A stretch of 64,000 bases of DNA from Myrica gale (taxonomy: Eukaryota > Streptophyta > Magnoliopsida > Fagales > Myricaceae): NCBI GenBank assembly GCA_963930655.1, contig OZ005615.1, forward strand, positions 8,016,001 through 8,080,000. Reading direction: 5' to 3'. The position numbers were made by a program, and so were the translations under genes. The notes beneath the pieces were generated by a model. It searched no databases, had not been told where the DNA came from, and saw only the letters and a program-made list of their open reading frames with translations. Below are positions 11,408 to 24,094 of this stretch, in pieces (the stretch's first letter is position 1; the number at the start of each line of letters is the position of its first letter).

Positions 11408-13259
11408 TTTGGCTGAGGTACTTGGCTATGATCACCGGAAACTGTACGTGGCCAAAAGAACAGGGTGCGGGTTCAGGCAGGCTTCCAATCTTCAAATAGA
11501 AGCAGGAAAATGTACCTTGCCGATGGATTCCTAATTTTACCAAAGGTCTCTTAAGAGGTGCTTTCGAGTTCCCCTCAACACGTTTGAATAAAGACAGAAG
11601 AAATGGTGTTGCAGAGAAAGCACGTATTATATACCTTCAGAACAAATTTTGTCCTAATGAACCTAAGTTGGTAAAAGTGCCTGATGTTTCGGTCTTCTGG
11701 AGGCTTTGTCCAAATCACATCTCAATCTCCAACCATACCATCGGAGAATTCCATGGAGCCTGCCTCATTTACAATTCAGACAACATAATGTCAAAGCAGT
11801 TGAGAAACCAAAGAACGTATATGACCGGATTGGGTATTGTGTTTGCTTGACCAAGAAGAAAAAGACCGGGACAGGCTGGACCTGGAAAATCCCCAACACG
11901 GGGTTTTGTTTGACAGGGCCCCTTGACCACACGGTGTTGGTTCCGGTTGCCAGGGAAATAAAAACCAATAGCTTGACCGGATTTTTAGGCATAAATCTAA
12001 GTAGAGCCAAAATCCTTGGCCGTTGGCTAAATATGGGCGGGGTCTTTTTAGCGGTCTTCTGGTGAGCGCGGAAGAACCGGGTGTGAAACAAACGTATGTC
12101 AATTATGGAAAAACAAAATAAAAACTATAGGCAGAGGGAGTAAAGAGAAAATTTGCATGTTCTTTTATTTGTCTCTTGACATCTCCATGGGTTTCGGTAT
12201 CCCCAAATAATCTCCTGGCTTCTAAGAGCCTTAACACGTAACATAGATGGCATCAGCTACATTATTCACTGGGAGTATTAGAACAAACCTCTCTGCATGC
12301 CTGCTCAAATCTGGGAGTTTTAGATTTAGGGAAATGGAATTCTTAAGGAGTTGCATCGAGAGCCGCAGGTTTTCCTGAAGTTAAAGGCAGTGGCGATGTT
12401 ATTGAATTTTTTGTCTGCCGAATTTTTTCATTTAAGTTTATTATTATTATTATTATTTTCTTAACCAAGATTTTGAATTAGTTATATTTCCATTCAAAAT
12501 TAGTCAAAATTTCTCAAACACTACCTAAGATATCAACCCCGCGGGGGCAAGGATTCGATAGGACTGGAGAGAGAGTCCACCAAAGCATCTCCAAGTGGAA
12601 CAAAGCATAAGCCAAGTATACGAGCTTCGTATAAAATGTCACATCCAAGACCAATCACCAGTCCAAGGAAAGTGAACAGAGATGACAACCTTCTTAACTT
12701 GGCGACCACTTGCGACAATTGAGAATGTCGGCTCAAACAGAGACATTAAAGGAAGTTTAAACTAGTCTCTGTTTTCCACACGTTTCCCCAGTGAAAGCTC
12801 TTCTCTTCATCCTCCAAGGTGCAAACATCAGTCGATCAAAACCTTTGTTGTGATCTCGATACCTGTTTTCTTAGCAAGCTAACGGTTAGAAGTTAGTTTC
12901 TGTTAAAATTTTGAAGATCAATCTTCAGCACCAACTTTGACAAGGCTCTAACACCCAGGCTCAGTAGAATTTTCTTACCACGTGGTAATGACAATATACA
13001 CTGATCAGGAGCTCCAAAATGATCCAGGGACAAGTAGGAAAAAAAGAAAAAAGAACTAAAGCAGAAATCAAAGAGTAATCTGCAGAACAAGTGAAATTAA
13101 CTTATTCTTTAATACTTTAACCAACAAAAAAAAACTTCCAATTATTAAGTTTCAAACTTTCAAAGCCAATGCAAATTATCCCATACTTTAAAACTAAACG
13201 CGAAGGATGGTTAACAAAACAGGGTCACTTGAAGCAAGAGTCATCTGGAGATATTTTCC
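11408..13259. other. RIC upstream region and GLTP 3' flank; no recognised gene
   Basis: The first part is the promoter and 5' region of the RIC gene. An open frame on - at about 12533-12736 (67 codons, with a hydrophobic stretch) has no recognised homology and no matching splice neighbours. Simple TTA repeats occur near 12440. Nothing else is supported. Confidence 0.4.
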
Positions 13260-16200
13260 TTATGAAGCCTTCAGATCATCCAAGCCAACACTTGCCTGTG
13301 TCAAGAGAGGAACTTCTATGAGCCTTTACTTGGAATTTACAAACCTACTAAAAGACTCGAGGTAATTATTTTGCCGAATAAAACCAAGGTAAATAACTGA
13401 AGTAAACCATATGACAATCCGTCCAGCAGATTCTCAGTATTTTTGTGCTCACTTCTTTTAGTTTCAACAGGAGGATTATGTAAGGGGAATCTAGTTATAT
13501 CTTGTCATCTTAGTGCTTCTCTTTCCCCTATCTGTAGGACTCTCCTCTTTTGTCTATTATCATCAGGTTTGTCTCTTGCCCTCGTCCTGTAGTTTCTCTT
13601 TTGAAGGTTATACCGGACTCTTCTCTGACATAACTATAGTAGTAAATTCTGTCACGCCCAAACTCATCATTTCAGATTCATACCTAGAAACCTGAATCTT
13701 TCATTTGCTTTCTTTCTTTATCCAGAAGGAGCACATACCTCACTTCAAAAGTTTCCAAGGACATAACGCCAGGAATTGAGATTCTATTTCCCCTCACTTT
13801 CTTCTCAGTTTCCAAACAGTCAAGAATCATTGATTTTCAACCATACGTGGCCAGACTCCAACAGTCAAAACTAGAACAGGACATTATGTTAAAGCAAGTC
13901 AGTCAGCTCTGCAATAGAAAAGACATCTTACCAGAAATTTGTGATTCTCTTCAAGAAGAGGGGAGAAGGTTACGCAAAATTTTTCTATGACTGCATAAAT
14001 ATCACCGTTGCCCCCTATCACCTCAAGGAACTTCTTTCTATCAGGAGCAAGCTTCATGGCAACCTGCAAAGCACCTACTAAGTTAAAACGTCCAAATGGA
14101 ATTCTCCCTCATTATCTTACTATTATAATTCAAAAGGTCTGAAAGCTCAAAGCAAACAAAAGAAAAAGGGTTAATTACAATTTTCCTCCTCAAACTATCA
14201 CCTGATTCTCAAATACCCCCACAAACTTTAACTCGTTGCAACTCACCCCCACAAACTATACTTCTCGTTGCGATTTCATCCCCCAACCTATTGAAATTGT
14301 TATATCGAACAGGTTTCATCCAACATAAATGACACATGACCTCCTCCATACTTGTAAAGACAAATTTGACCAGTTTGATTCTAAGTGAGTCATAATGATT
14401 CCAACTGGTTGAGGGATGAAATCGTAATGAGAATTATAGTTTATGGAGGTGAGTTGCAACAAGTTAAAGTTTGTGGGGCTATTTGATAATCGAGTGGTAG
14501 TTTGAGGGGCGAAATTGTAATTAACCCAAAGAAAAAAGTTTAAAAGGGAGCATATTGCAACTAGTTCTGAAAATCCAAGATAAGTTTCTGTTTCTACCAA
14601 AAAAATCAGAAAAGTGACATTATTGAAGCTGATTCAATTCCAATTCATAAATATTCCAAGAGGGCAAGAATTAGTAGGGGCCATCAAAGTAATTACAGTG
14701 AAACTTGAACTAGCAAGCCAGCCATGCCATTTCTTCGGGGTCTTGCCATAGGCGTCACTACAAGCTTGTGACATTGGCCAATCCTTATGCTCAAGCAAGT
14801 TGCGAAACAACACCACCAAGAAATCCATTGCTCTGAAGAAGTTTCATAATTAACCCCATAAATATAAAGGAATCACAAGTTTAAAGCAAAAAAAAATTAC
14901 AAAATAGGCAAATGAGAAACATAGAAACAAGCTTCCTTCAGATTCTTAGCCCAGCTGCCAAAGATGGGTTTTAGATAAAATAAAAAAAAAAAGTTTTACA
15001 CAACCACCACATTGAGTTTTTTACAGACAAAAATAAAACCGCGATATTAAGCATTACCTTTGTCATTACTACAATACTCCTTGGTTTTGACATGACCAAA
15101 TTCCTGACTTGCTCTCATGTTTTTAGAGAAAATTGCCAAAGGAGACATGCAAGTGCCATAAAAAAGCAGGCAGACATACACAGAGAGGAATACAGAAAGA
15201 GATGGAAGTATTTCATAGATTTTCTCACTCGACATCCTTTGCATTCATCAATATCTTTTGTATTTTTGTTCTTCGTTTGGGTGCTGTCCATAGTGTTCGC
15301 ATGAGTTTAATGACATCTTCAAGTGTTTTCTAGCCGATTTAATTGTTACTATTTCTATTTTCTAAATTGCATAAATATTAAGGAAACCCTTTTTCCTAAG
15401 AAATTTAACAAAATGGTGCACAAAAAGAAGAAGCACATATGGTTAGTATCATTTACCTTGTCAACCAAAGAAGACCATTGGTGCAACTGGATGATGCTTT
15501 CGCTGTTTTAGCTGCAACCTCAACTTTCACCATGCTATACAAGTGATTGAATTCGGATGGACTTGAAGTATATTTAGACTCCAACCTCTAAAAGAGAAAA
15601 TCAATACTAGGGCTGTGCATCAGAGGTGGCGGTTATGCCCTCAACCGCCACCGCTATGGGCGGTTGTCCAAAAACCGCTACCGCCACCAAAACCAAATCT
15701 ACCAAACTTCATTGAGCCTACCGCCACCCAAATCAGATCTACCCAACGTTGCTTGTTACCCTTCTGCCATGAGTAACGCAGACAACTACAGCAAAGAAAA
15801 GCTTGTGGTTGAAGTGGTAGCAGCCCAATAAAAAATAAATATCAACCAGTAAAGGCGTTCAAAATCAACCTAAATCGGCAAATCTCAAAACGAAATCAAC
15901 CCAACAACGAATCAAAGCAACCAGATCATAGATTCATAGAGAGAAAAGAGAGAGAAAAATCAAAGCATAGGCCAGAGAGAGAGAAGCTAGAGATCTTCGT
16001 CTGCTGTAGAGGGCTGGAAACGTCGTGATTGTGAGGATCGCCTGTGATGGTGGAGGAGATAGGTGCCGATCAGGCCTCAGGGAGGGGGAAAGGAGGAGAA
16101 ATTTTGGGGGAGCTGAGGAGGGGGCTGCGGCTTGCATCCTGCCCTCTGCGAAAATGGAAGAAGAGAGGGGCCTTGAAACCTTTAGGGTTTCGGGGCCCCT

Positions 16201-17320
16201 CAAACGACGACGTTAAGAGAAACGTCACCGTTCTATATAAAATAAATTTAAAAAAATAAAACGATTTTAGCGGTGGAAACCGCTACCGCCGAAATCCCCG
16301 CCCCGCGGCAAAATTTGGCACCGCAACAGGTGCCGCCGCGGGATGGGGAGCGGTTTGCTGCACTGGTACCGGTGGCGGTGCCGGTAAACCGGCACACCGC
16401 CGGTACCGGTGCACAGCCCTAATCAATACAGTATGGAGTTGGAACGTGTAGCATTTGAATCTGGAACAAACTGAAAGGTTATTTTGCTTTAGATATCCCC
16501 AAAAAAAGAATCACATCACATTGATTTACTTCCGCAGATCACTTGTCTATCCAGCTTTACTAACGTAAAAAATAATCTAACATCACCCAAGCAATTTTTA
16601 CTTCAAGCCAGAGCACATTAAGCAAAATGAACACGTACAAACATTTGGCTCACCCTAACAAAGACAGAAGTGGACTTCCTAATCTCCATCTTACTAGCTC
16701 TTATACTTGAAAGTATCATAGAGATACATTGCATGAAGACTCATAAGAAACCTTTACAAGCAAGAAGAAATAACTGATCTCATAGACAACCTAGTGAGCT
16801 TGACTGAGGAAAATACATGATAATACATGGTAGGAACATCTTACCGTTATGTTTCCGCCAATGTCAGATTTCACAAGGGACATAGCAGCTCCAAACTTAC
16901 CTGCCATCAGAAATAATAAACAAATTATTGCTACCAGGAATACAAGACCAAACACAAATCTTTCATAAGATAAGGTCAAATGCCCATTGACTCCCGTAGC
17001 GTAAAAGTTTTACAAGTATATATTTTTAGAGCATAACAACAAGTAATTAGAATCGTGAATGGATTTTGAAAGTTTCAAAGTGGGACAGCATTTAGAACAA
17101 ACTATGCGGTCCCTGCAACAAACATTACAATGCTACTAGCTTTGGATACAGTTTCAAGATGGTTCCATTTTGGTATGCAAATAGTGGGAGCTAGAGAAAG
17201 CACCTATCACAGGCAGTATCTGCTTGCAGACTTCCAAGAAAGGCTTGGTCGCAGTTCCCCTTCCTCGGGCTTCACATGCTTCATCCCTTCCAAAGCAGGA
17301 GTGAAACAAGTTCCTTCCAT
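13260..17320 (-). CDS. Glycolipid transfer protein (GLTP1-like), with a one-base frameshift in exon 1
   Basis: Exons on - are 17320-17204, 16900-16845, 15587-15457, 14832-14697, 14063-13932 and 13295-13260. The product would be about 202 aa, the length I recall for Arabidopsis GLTP1. GLTP-fold proteins move glycosphingolipids between membranes in the cytosol. Readable landmarks include KFGAAMSLVKSDIGGNIT (exon 2), SSSCTNGLLWLTR (exon 3), KKWHGWLASSSFT (exon 4) and MKLAPDRKKFLEVIGG (exon 5). It ends in DDLKAS. All splice phases match except exon 1. There the frame from the ATG (MEGTCFTPALEGMKHVKP) runs off before TKPFLEVCKQILPVI, because one base is missing near 17247 (gaactgcgaccaag). With 118 instead of 117 bases the phase would be perfect. 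This is either a sequencing error or a very young null allele. Two repeats sit in its introns. Confidence 0.85.
14168..14527. repeat. Fold-back (inverted-repeat) element in GLTP1 intron 4
   Basis: The ends gggttaattacaatt and aattgtaattaaccc are inverted, and the inverted similarity extends inward for about 100 bases per arm (ctcaaactatcac against gtggtagtttgag; ccccacaaactttaac against gttaaagtttgtgggg). The 9-bp flanks aaagaaaaa (14159-14167 and 14528-14536) match, as expected for a MULE-like target duplication, although this is low-complexity sequence. It has no coding capacity. Confidence 0.75.
15608..16421. mobile_element. Non-autonomous hAT element in GLTP1 intron 2
   Basis: Terminal inverted repeats are tagggctgtgca / tgcacagcccta. 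The flanking 8-bp direct repeat atcaatac is perfect (15600-15607 and 16422-16429). The 814-bp length, 8-bp duplication and TAGGGCTG ends indicate the hAT superfamily. Subterminal sequence is rich in ccgcc/ggcgg and ccggtaccgg words. A central 300-400 bases (about 15900-16210) is less repetitive and looks like a captured promoter/5' leader (GA-rich runs), of unidentified origin. No transposase is present. Confidence 0.9.
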
Positions 17321-18864
17321 GTCTATGATCTACTGCATTATTCACCCCAAATCATAAACTAATAAGTAAAAAAAATTAGACTCAGATTTGAGATACATGG
17401 AAACGGAAAATGTCCTCGACTTCAAAAGACTCGAACGACAACAACTGGTTAAAAGTATAAAATTGGACAAGCAAAAAACGATGTTAAAAATGCCACAATC
17501 ACGGGCCCATTAATTTGAAATAGTAATTTAAGATCGGAAACTAACCCATAAAACAACACTAACTAAAATCGACCTGCATAGACAATAAAAATTCAACTTC
17601 TAATCTTATATGCATACTTTAAGTTTGTTAGAGACGGCAAATTTAGTAAAGTATATGCTATGCTCAAACAAAAAAATACAAAAGTGGAAGGGAACTATCC
17701 AATTGATACGAAGTATCTAGTTCAAAGCCATTCTCGGAAGCGAACAAAGTCACTACGAAACACGCGCATTGGACGGGCATAAAACTATAAAATATTCCCC
17801 CTAGATCGCATAAATATCATAACTTCCCTCATAATCCAATCTTGGTTCTTTAGCAACAAATAAGAAACAGAGGTCAGTAATTTGATCCGATCAGTCAAAA
17901 ATCGAAGAGATCAAAATAGTGACAAATTATTGTGAGCGAGAGACAGTTAGGGAGAGATGGTCCAGATGGATCCCAACGTACATGGAAATTGTGGGCACGG
18001 TTTGTCCAGTTCAGGAGCTCAGTGACGCTTACTAAGCTTAAAGTCGATCTGCAAGATAAAATGCAGAGGGAAAGAAAGCAAAAGCAAAATCAATACGGTT
18101 GCGGAAAAAGGAGGAGAAAGCAGAGGGAAAATGTGGGTTTGATTCGGTGGAGGACAAACCTTTTGATAGTGCACAATGATCCACGACAGTCGAGGGAAAA
18201 CGCATCACCTTCGATCTGGTAACGATGACCTTTATAGGTTTTAGATACGGATTTTTAATTAAGAGATAAATGTAAAATCAGTGTACCAGATACTCCAAAA
18301 TTGAATTAATACTTGTTATATTTAGAAAAAAAAAGAATTAATACTTGTTATAATAAAAATATAAAATTAATTATTATTTTTTTGCGGTTGGATTGATTTT
18401 ATTTATTTTTTAAAATAAGAGAGATTAATTTTATATTTTTTTATCACGGAAATTTATTCGATTTTAACTTATATTACTAATTTTATATTTATCCTTTTAA
18501 TTAATTAAAGATAAATGGGTCGTGTTAGTTACTCGGTTTCACGTTCCACTTCTGCGACGCCATGTGACTTGCGACTTTGCAGCTGGGATTGTTGTTGGTC
18601 AAACAGGTATAGTGCTTTTGCCATCAAAATTTTAGTAAAATTTTATTGAGGTGAATTAATGATAAAAATAAAAGTAAAATTTTAAAGTATATTCGATAAA
18701 AATAAAATTTTATTAAAATTTATAAAGTGTCGCGTCAATTAATAACGCTAGATAAACAGTCATTGTTGTAGCTTATTTTGTAAATTAGAAAACACTTTAT
18801 TCTATGACAACGAATTCTCATACGTAATTAAGAGGATTCCTAATCCTTCATCCTTCAAAAATCC
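17321..18864. other. GLTP1 promoter region and intergenic DNA
   Basis: The upstream part of the GLTP1-like gene probably includes a non-coding first exon or leader, which I cannot delimit. From about 18240 to 18760 the sequence is very AT-rich. The region beyond is the 3' flank of matrixin copy D. The open frame at 17932-18222 (+) has no recognisable homology and biased composition, and is not called. Confidence 0.4.
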
Positions 18865-19821
18865 TCAAGTGTTATACAAGGCTTTAATTCCTTGTATATC
18901 GTCTGCATGCAAACCCTTCGTCACTCCTGGAGAGATCCCAGCGAACATGATAGCTCCCTCAACTGAGCTATGCCCGAGTCCAAGAAGGTGCCCAATCTCG
19001 TGCAAGGCAACCGTCTCCAAGTCAAAAGCACCTGGACTTGCACCTACACTCCATGGTTCATCTGCATCGTAATGGAATCGACCATCAGTTGGCGCAAAAG
19101 CATGAGCGAGGGTTCCACCAGCTCCGTCGAAAGGGTTCCCGTCTCCGTGATCTCGTCTGTGAAAACCAATTTTTATATTTGCATTCGCGAGTGTCTGAGC
19201 TTGTGAGAATGTGAAGTGTGTGTTAGCTGCCCATGTTCTAAAAGCTCGTGCAACAGGACCTCTGGCTTGAGTTGGGGTGCCTTGCAGAAATCCATAGGTG
19301 AGGTGGTATTGTGAAGCTGACCACTTTGGCATTCCTTGGAAAAAAGTATAGTGTGAGACGGTGTGAAATAAGCCACGGCGGTGGTCATGTCTCTTCTTGC
19401 CCGAATGCATCCAGTTTGTACCGTTGATGATATCAGCCACGCCACAACGAGGCATCATCATCTTTGATACCGTTTGGGCATCTAAAGTCCCGGTAGCGTT
19501 AAAATGGTAATTGCGCTGGTAAGTTTTGACGGCGGATTCCAAGAGTTCGTCAAAATCGTCATCATTGGCATGAGTGTGGTTTTTGGAATGACTATAGCTC
19601 AGATAACCAAAATGTTCAAGGTATTTTTTGAGGTCATGGATGCCTTTGACCTTCTCACCATGGTGACATCCTTGGAGATGCTTGAGAAACTCAAAGGCTG
19701 ATTTCTTTTGGTCATGGGACTCTGGTGAAGTTGCAACAGAAAGGAGAGGAAGGAGAACGAGGAGGAGGAGGAGGAGAGCGGAGGAAAAGAGGGAAATGGC
19801 TTTCGAATTCATCTTCACCAT
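18865..19821 (-). CDS. Plant matrix metalloproteinase (matrixin), copy D, intact and intronless
   Basis: This is a 318-aa secreted matrixin very similar to copy A but on the opposite strand. The start MVKMNSKAIS uses the upstream ATG at 19821; a second in-frame ATG at 19812 matches the start of copy A and may be the real one. It has a leucine-rich signal peptide (about 1-30), a propeptide with cysteine switch PRCGVAD (124-130), the catalytic site [11 protein letters not shown] (274-284) and the Met-turn AIMFAGI. It ends in ALYNT with no GPI signal. It differs from copy A mainly around 155-190 and in scattered residues. No lesion is visible. Its promoter has the conserved TATA box. Confidence 0.95.
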   Translation of the reverse strand: MVKMNSKAISLFSSALLLLLLVLLPLLSVATSPESHDQKKSAFEFLKHLQGCHHGEKVKGIHDLKKYLEHFGYLSYSHSKNHTHANDDDFDELLESAVKTYQRNYHFNATGTLDAQTVSKMMMPRCGVADIINGTNWMHSGKKRHDHRRGLFHTVSHYTFFQGMPKWSASQYHLTYGFLQGTPTQARGPVARAFRTWAANTHFTFSQAQTLANANIKIGFHRRDHGDGNPFDGAGGTLAHAFAPTDGRFHYDADEPWSVGASPGAFDLETVALHEIGHLLGLGHSSVEGAIMFAGISPGVTKGLHADDIQGIKALYNT

Positions 19822-19867
19822 TAATCAAGCTGTTTTGAATGTTGCAAAAGGCTCATAGTTTGGGTGC

Positions 19868-19875
19868 TTTTTATA
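19868..19875 (-). promoter_or_regulatory. TATA box of matrixin copy D
   Basis: TATAAAAA on -, 47 bases upstream of the ATG at 19821, is followed by gcaccc as in the other copies. Further upstream (about 19935-19975 on the + strand) is the inverted gactgac/gtggcaacgac block shared with the promoters of copies A, B and C. Confidence 0.75.
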
Positions 19876-20985
19876 GACTTTTGAATTAGGATATGTTACG
19901 GGATGTGATAATGCGAAACAAGACTGGTACTGCTTCTTTTGCTAAGTCAGTCGTTGCCACCACCCGTAGCCTAGAGGACCGGCAACTTAACATAAAGTAC
20001 TACATACGGAATTGTGACCTCAATTTTTCCACACATTAAAACGAGTTGGCCGCCCCTTTGAAAAAAGAAAATCGAAGTTGTTTGCTGTCCGCTAGTATAA
20101 AAGAAGTGTGAACTATTGTCGTTTTGATATACACCCATAAGACGGGCCGCTGAACGCGCGATTTCGTCCCAAGTGCGGAGACTGACCGTCAAATTTAAAA
20201 TGCAGATCGATCGATTCGAACTCCAATCAGAGTCCTAGCTAGTTAGGCGCAGGCTCTTGCAATCTAGAATCTCCTTTAATAATTCCACACGTTAATCGGT
20301 TTGAATAAGCCATTGTGGAAACCTCTTTGGTCCAGCTTTAAGCTTCGAATTCTTAACTTAAGATAGTACACTTGTCTAATCTCACACATTAATTTATAAT
20401 CACCGAAGTTGGATGATTCGAGGAAAAATTAGAGAATATTCGAGTGAATTAGATTATTACTCGCTTGATGTTGCAAAATAAGATTATGGAATTTAATCAT
20501 GACAAAAATATATTTCATTTTTTTCATAAATAAGTGGTTCGATATAACGTGTTCTTTACCAGTTGGCTAAAAATTTTAACACTTGCAGATGATTAAGAAG
20601 ACTGCTATTAACATGCAATATGCATTAATTAATTTTCAGAAATTAGAAAAAAGTTATTTTAGACCAACTAATTTAAATTTATTTTAGAAAACACAAATAG
20701 TTTATAAATTAAGAAAAAAGTTAAAAAAAATTAAGTCACACAAATATATATTTGGGTGACATGTGTTAACTTATTGTGTTTATCTCTCTAATAGGTGGAC
20801 CTTGGGCTATAGGGTATATATTACTCGAAACTTTATATAGACAACATTAAAGAGTGTGAAGTGCGCTTTTTGTGTTTGTCTCTCTCCGAATTACATCGTA
20901 AAATTTGGGCAATAATTTTTAGGGTATCCCAATCCCCAATTTCCATTATCGCTAAAGCGAGTGGGGACTTTTGCTGCCCAATTGC

Positions 20986-22645
20986 TAGGGCTGTGCAAAA
21001 TGACTACGAACTAACTTCGACCTCAACTTTGAGCCGACTTCGACCCAATATAGTAGGGTTGGTGATAGATGTAAGTCCTTGGATTAAGGCAACCCAAGAG
21101 TGGGGTAAATTGAGATTCCGAACTTTTTCACTTTTAGCGCTCCAAAGTCGTGTTTGCAAAGTAAAGGATAATTTAACACGAGTATTTAAGCAAGTATTGA
21201 TGCGATAAGAAAATAAGTGCTAAATGTAAAGAGTAGGGTTTAAAGAAGTAAACATGTGATTTTAGGTGGTTTGATAAACCTGCCTACATCCACCCTTCAA
21301 GATCATTTACTGAGTCTTGAGGTTTTTTCACTATTCTCCAAATAGTGTACACTCTAGCTTCCGAGTGCTAGAGAACTGTACAAGTGTTTTTCCCATGATC
21401 AACACTCACAACCCTAGTGATTTTTCGGGTGCACCACTCACAACCTAACTAAAAGCTTGAAATATACTCTCTCTAAACTTCTTCTTTAGTGAACAATGTC
21501 ACTAAAGGAACCACTTCTCTTGAATATGGAAATACAGGAATAAACTCTCTTAACGAGTGGATATAAAAATGGAAAGTTCTATCTCTTGATTTATACAATG
21601 ACAAGGATAAGAAAATGTGATTTGTGTGAATGATATGAGAAATATGGAATAAGAAGGTTTAATATATTACTTAAGCTATCTAAATAATATGTGGTCGTTC
21701 TCCCTAAATTTTAGACGTTATGATGTTCTAATTATAGGTCACAATAGAAAACTAGTCGTTTATAGTCGTTGGGGGTCGTCGGTTGACCACTTAAAGTTAT
21801 CGTTACCCAATGGTCACAATGTCAGAACCACAACGAATCTATTTTAAAAAACAACCGATCGACCGCTATACCATGCGGTTGAATATCGGTCGACCGCTTC
21901 ACCAGCCGGTCGACTTCCTCAAGTTAAGCATATGATCTGGTTCAATTAAAACCATATTTTTTATCACTTTGAAACATCCAATTTTAAAGACTAACTTCTC
22001 ATAAGTATATAAAAAGTGTGAGAGTTTGATTGAGGTGTTTTGAAACCATTTAAAAACATGTTGATCTTCACGTAAGAAGTAAAACGGTTTATGCATGTTT
22101 TGAAAGATATGCAAGTGTGATCCAAATCCTTGTTAAAAGTGAAACTAAGAGTTACAAGGTTTATACCCTAAGGTATTGAAACTTCATTTTTGAACTCCTT
22201 GCATCTTCAATCTTCTAGTCTTTGGCTCTTTGATAGAAATGTATTTGTCTTTGAAGATATCCATTTTGTAAATTTAATCTATTTATTGAAATCATCAAAA
22301 TATCGATTGTGAACAAAAACCAACAAGAGATAGAGTCAAGAGTTTAAAGAAAAATCGACTTTAGTCGTATTTGTAGTTCATGGAGCCAGCTTCAACTTAC
22401 ATTTAAAAAATTATATTGGTCTATTTTAAATGATGGATGTTTGGGTCTTTTGAGTCAAGTGACAAAAAAAATAAACTACAAAGTGCTTAAATCCATTAAG
22501 AAAAAATTTATTATTTAGGCTGGTGGCCCAACAAAAATTATGGGCTACATAAGCCTGACGACCCGATTGAGTAGCACTCACACATATTCGGACTCGGAGT
22601 CGAATATTGCCATTTCAACTCTAATTAAATCGTTGAACACCCCTA
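20986..22645. mobile_element. Old hAT-like element (degenerate)
   Basis: The left end is tagggctgtgca at 20986. The right end is tgaacacccc followed by ta, ending at 22645; inverted, it reads taggggtgttca. Flanking octamers ccaattgc (20978-20985) and cccattgt (22646-22653) agree at six of eight bases, as expected of an old insertion. The interior is AT-rich with no recognised coding sequence. The pairing of these two ends is an inference. Confidence 0.4.
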
Positions 22646-22696
22646 CCCATTGTTATATACGAAATACAACCTAATTCCTATATATGAAATATAACG

Positions 22697-22777
22697 ATGA
22701 TGCCTCGTGGTGGAGCCTGTATCACCAACGATTCAAGGTGGATGCGTTCGGGTAGGAAGACAGTTCACTTTCTCTCA
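22697..22777 (+). pseudogene. Matrixin relic (cysteine-switch region)
   Basis: About 27 codons beginning MMPRGGACITNDSRWMRSG align with MMPRCGVADIINGTNWMHSG of the intact copies. The switch cysteine codon has become glycine. Nothing recognisable follows. It marks a fifth copy of the cluster, almost completely eroded. Confidence 0.75.
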
Positions 22778-23253
22778 AGAACAAAGACAAAGCCCATTTC
22801 TTGAGAGTTGGGCCTACTTCTATGTAAAACAACTCTATTTTAGGAACACTATCCCTTTTAAGAAGAATACTTTGCCCATCGTTGCAAATAGGGCTGGGCT
22901 TTTTGGGTTTTGGGTTTCACCCCTTCTGAATTCGACCCGAATCAATCGGGGTAAAGAAAAATAAGCCCTTCCCCGATCCGAATTGACCCTTGAACCCGAG
23001 TCGACCCAAGCAGAACGAGTTCAGCTTGGCTCAGGTTAGGGCCGGGTTTTTTAGGGCTTTTTTTTACATTATATTGTAGGCCAATAAATTTTTGGGCTAA
23101 TTTTTTTTAGGCCAAGAAAATTTGTGCTATATTTTTGGAGAACTATGCATAGAATTATAATATTCGGGTCGGGTTCCCTTTTTTTTGGGATGTACTTCAC
23201 AACTCGAATATCTAAATGAGCAAATAAAACCTAACCCTGACCTAAGTTGACCC

Positions 23254-23738
23254 TATGGCTGAGCAGAACCAGACCAGACCACAAAATCGGGCCGGATCGA
23301 TTTTGTGATTTTTATCAGATGAATCCAGTCTGGTCTGGACCGGATTAATAAAACTGGATTAATGCGGTCCGGTCCGGTCTAAGATTTTTAGAAACCGGTT
23401 CTGACCGGACCGCATTTCATATTTTTTTTAAATAAAAGTATATATTGTGCATAAGCTCACTGCGCAGGATCTGCCCAAGCACTGCGCGAGCTTCTGTGCA
23501 TAGGCTCCTGCGCAATGCACCTAAGGAGTGCCTCTGCCAGTGTGCAGAGGCATTAAAATTAAAAATAGAAATGTTTTTTATTTTAAAAAATAAAACCGGA
23601 CTGCTTTCTACTAGACCGGACCGGATCGGACCACTTATAAGTGGTCCGGTCAGGTCCTCTATATTAGTAGGACCGAAAATCTTGTCCGGCCGCCTTCCGG
23701 TCCAAAAATCGGACCGAATTTCCGATCCGACAGCCCTA
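23254..23738. mobile_element. Non-autonomous hAT element, nested in older repeat
   Basis: A perfect 8-bp target duplication gttgaccc flanks it (23246-23253 and 23739-23746). The right end is cagcccta; the left end tatggctg is one change from tagggctg. Subterminal runs of ggtccggtc/accggaccg are dense. The centre (about 23450-23550) is a non-repetitive segment with gcgcagg words of unknown origin. It sits inside a remnant of related composition starting near 22886 (tagggctggg, gggttcgacccg-like words) whose right end was not found. Confidence 0.82.
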
Positions 23739-24094
23739 GTTGACCCTTTAATACGCTTTCTTCGAATGTGCTTTTATGGAAAATACATAAGGGGAAGCAG
23801 GAGTCACGGTGATTTTGAAATCAACCCACAAGACGGCCGGCCGATAATTGCTAATTCAGTGCCAATTGAGGAGACTATTGTATTCGTCAATCGAAGACCC
23901 AGTTTGCTAAGAAAAAAGAAGAAGACCTGAAGGCTCTTCCTAGCTACATTAATCTCCTTTAATAAATCTACAGGTTAATCGAATGGAACAAATCATTGTG
24001 AAAACTATTCTTCAATTGGTCAACAATTCCTTGTTGCGTTTGTCTCTTTATGTACCAAATCCTAGCTAGCAGGCCGCTGTGAAGTCAAAGTCAA

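Noticed and set aside
16025-16259. Open frames in the centre of the intron 2 hAT element
   Set aside because: They show no recognised domain and GA-rich leader-like composition; they may derive from a captured promoter but not a gene.
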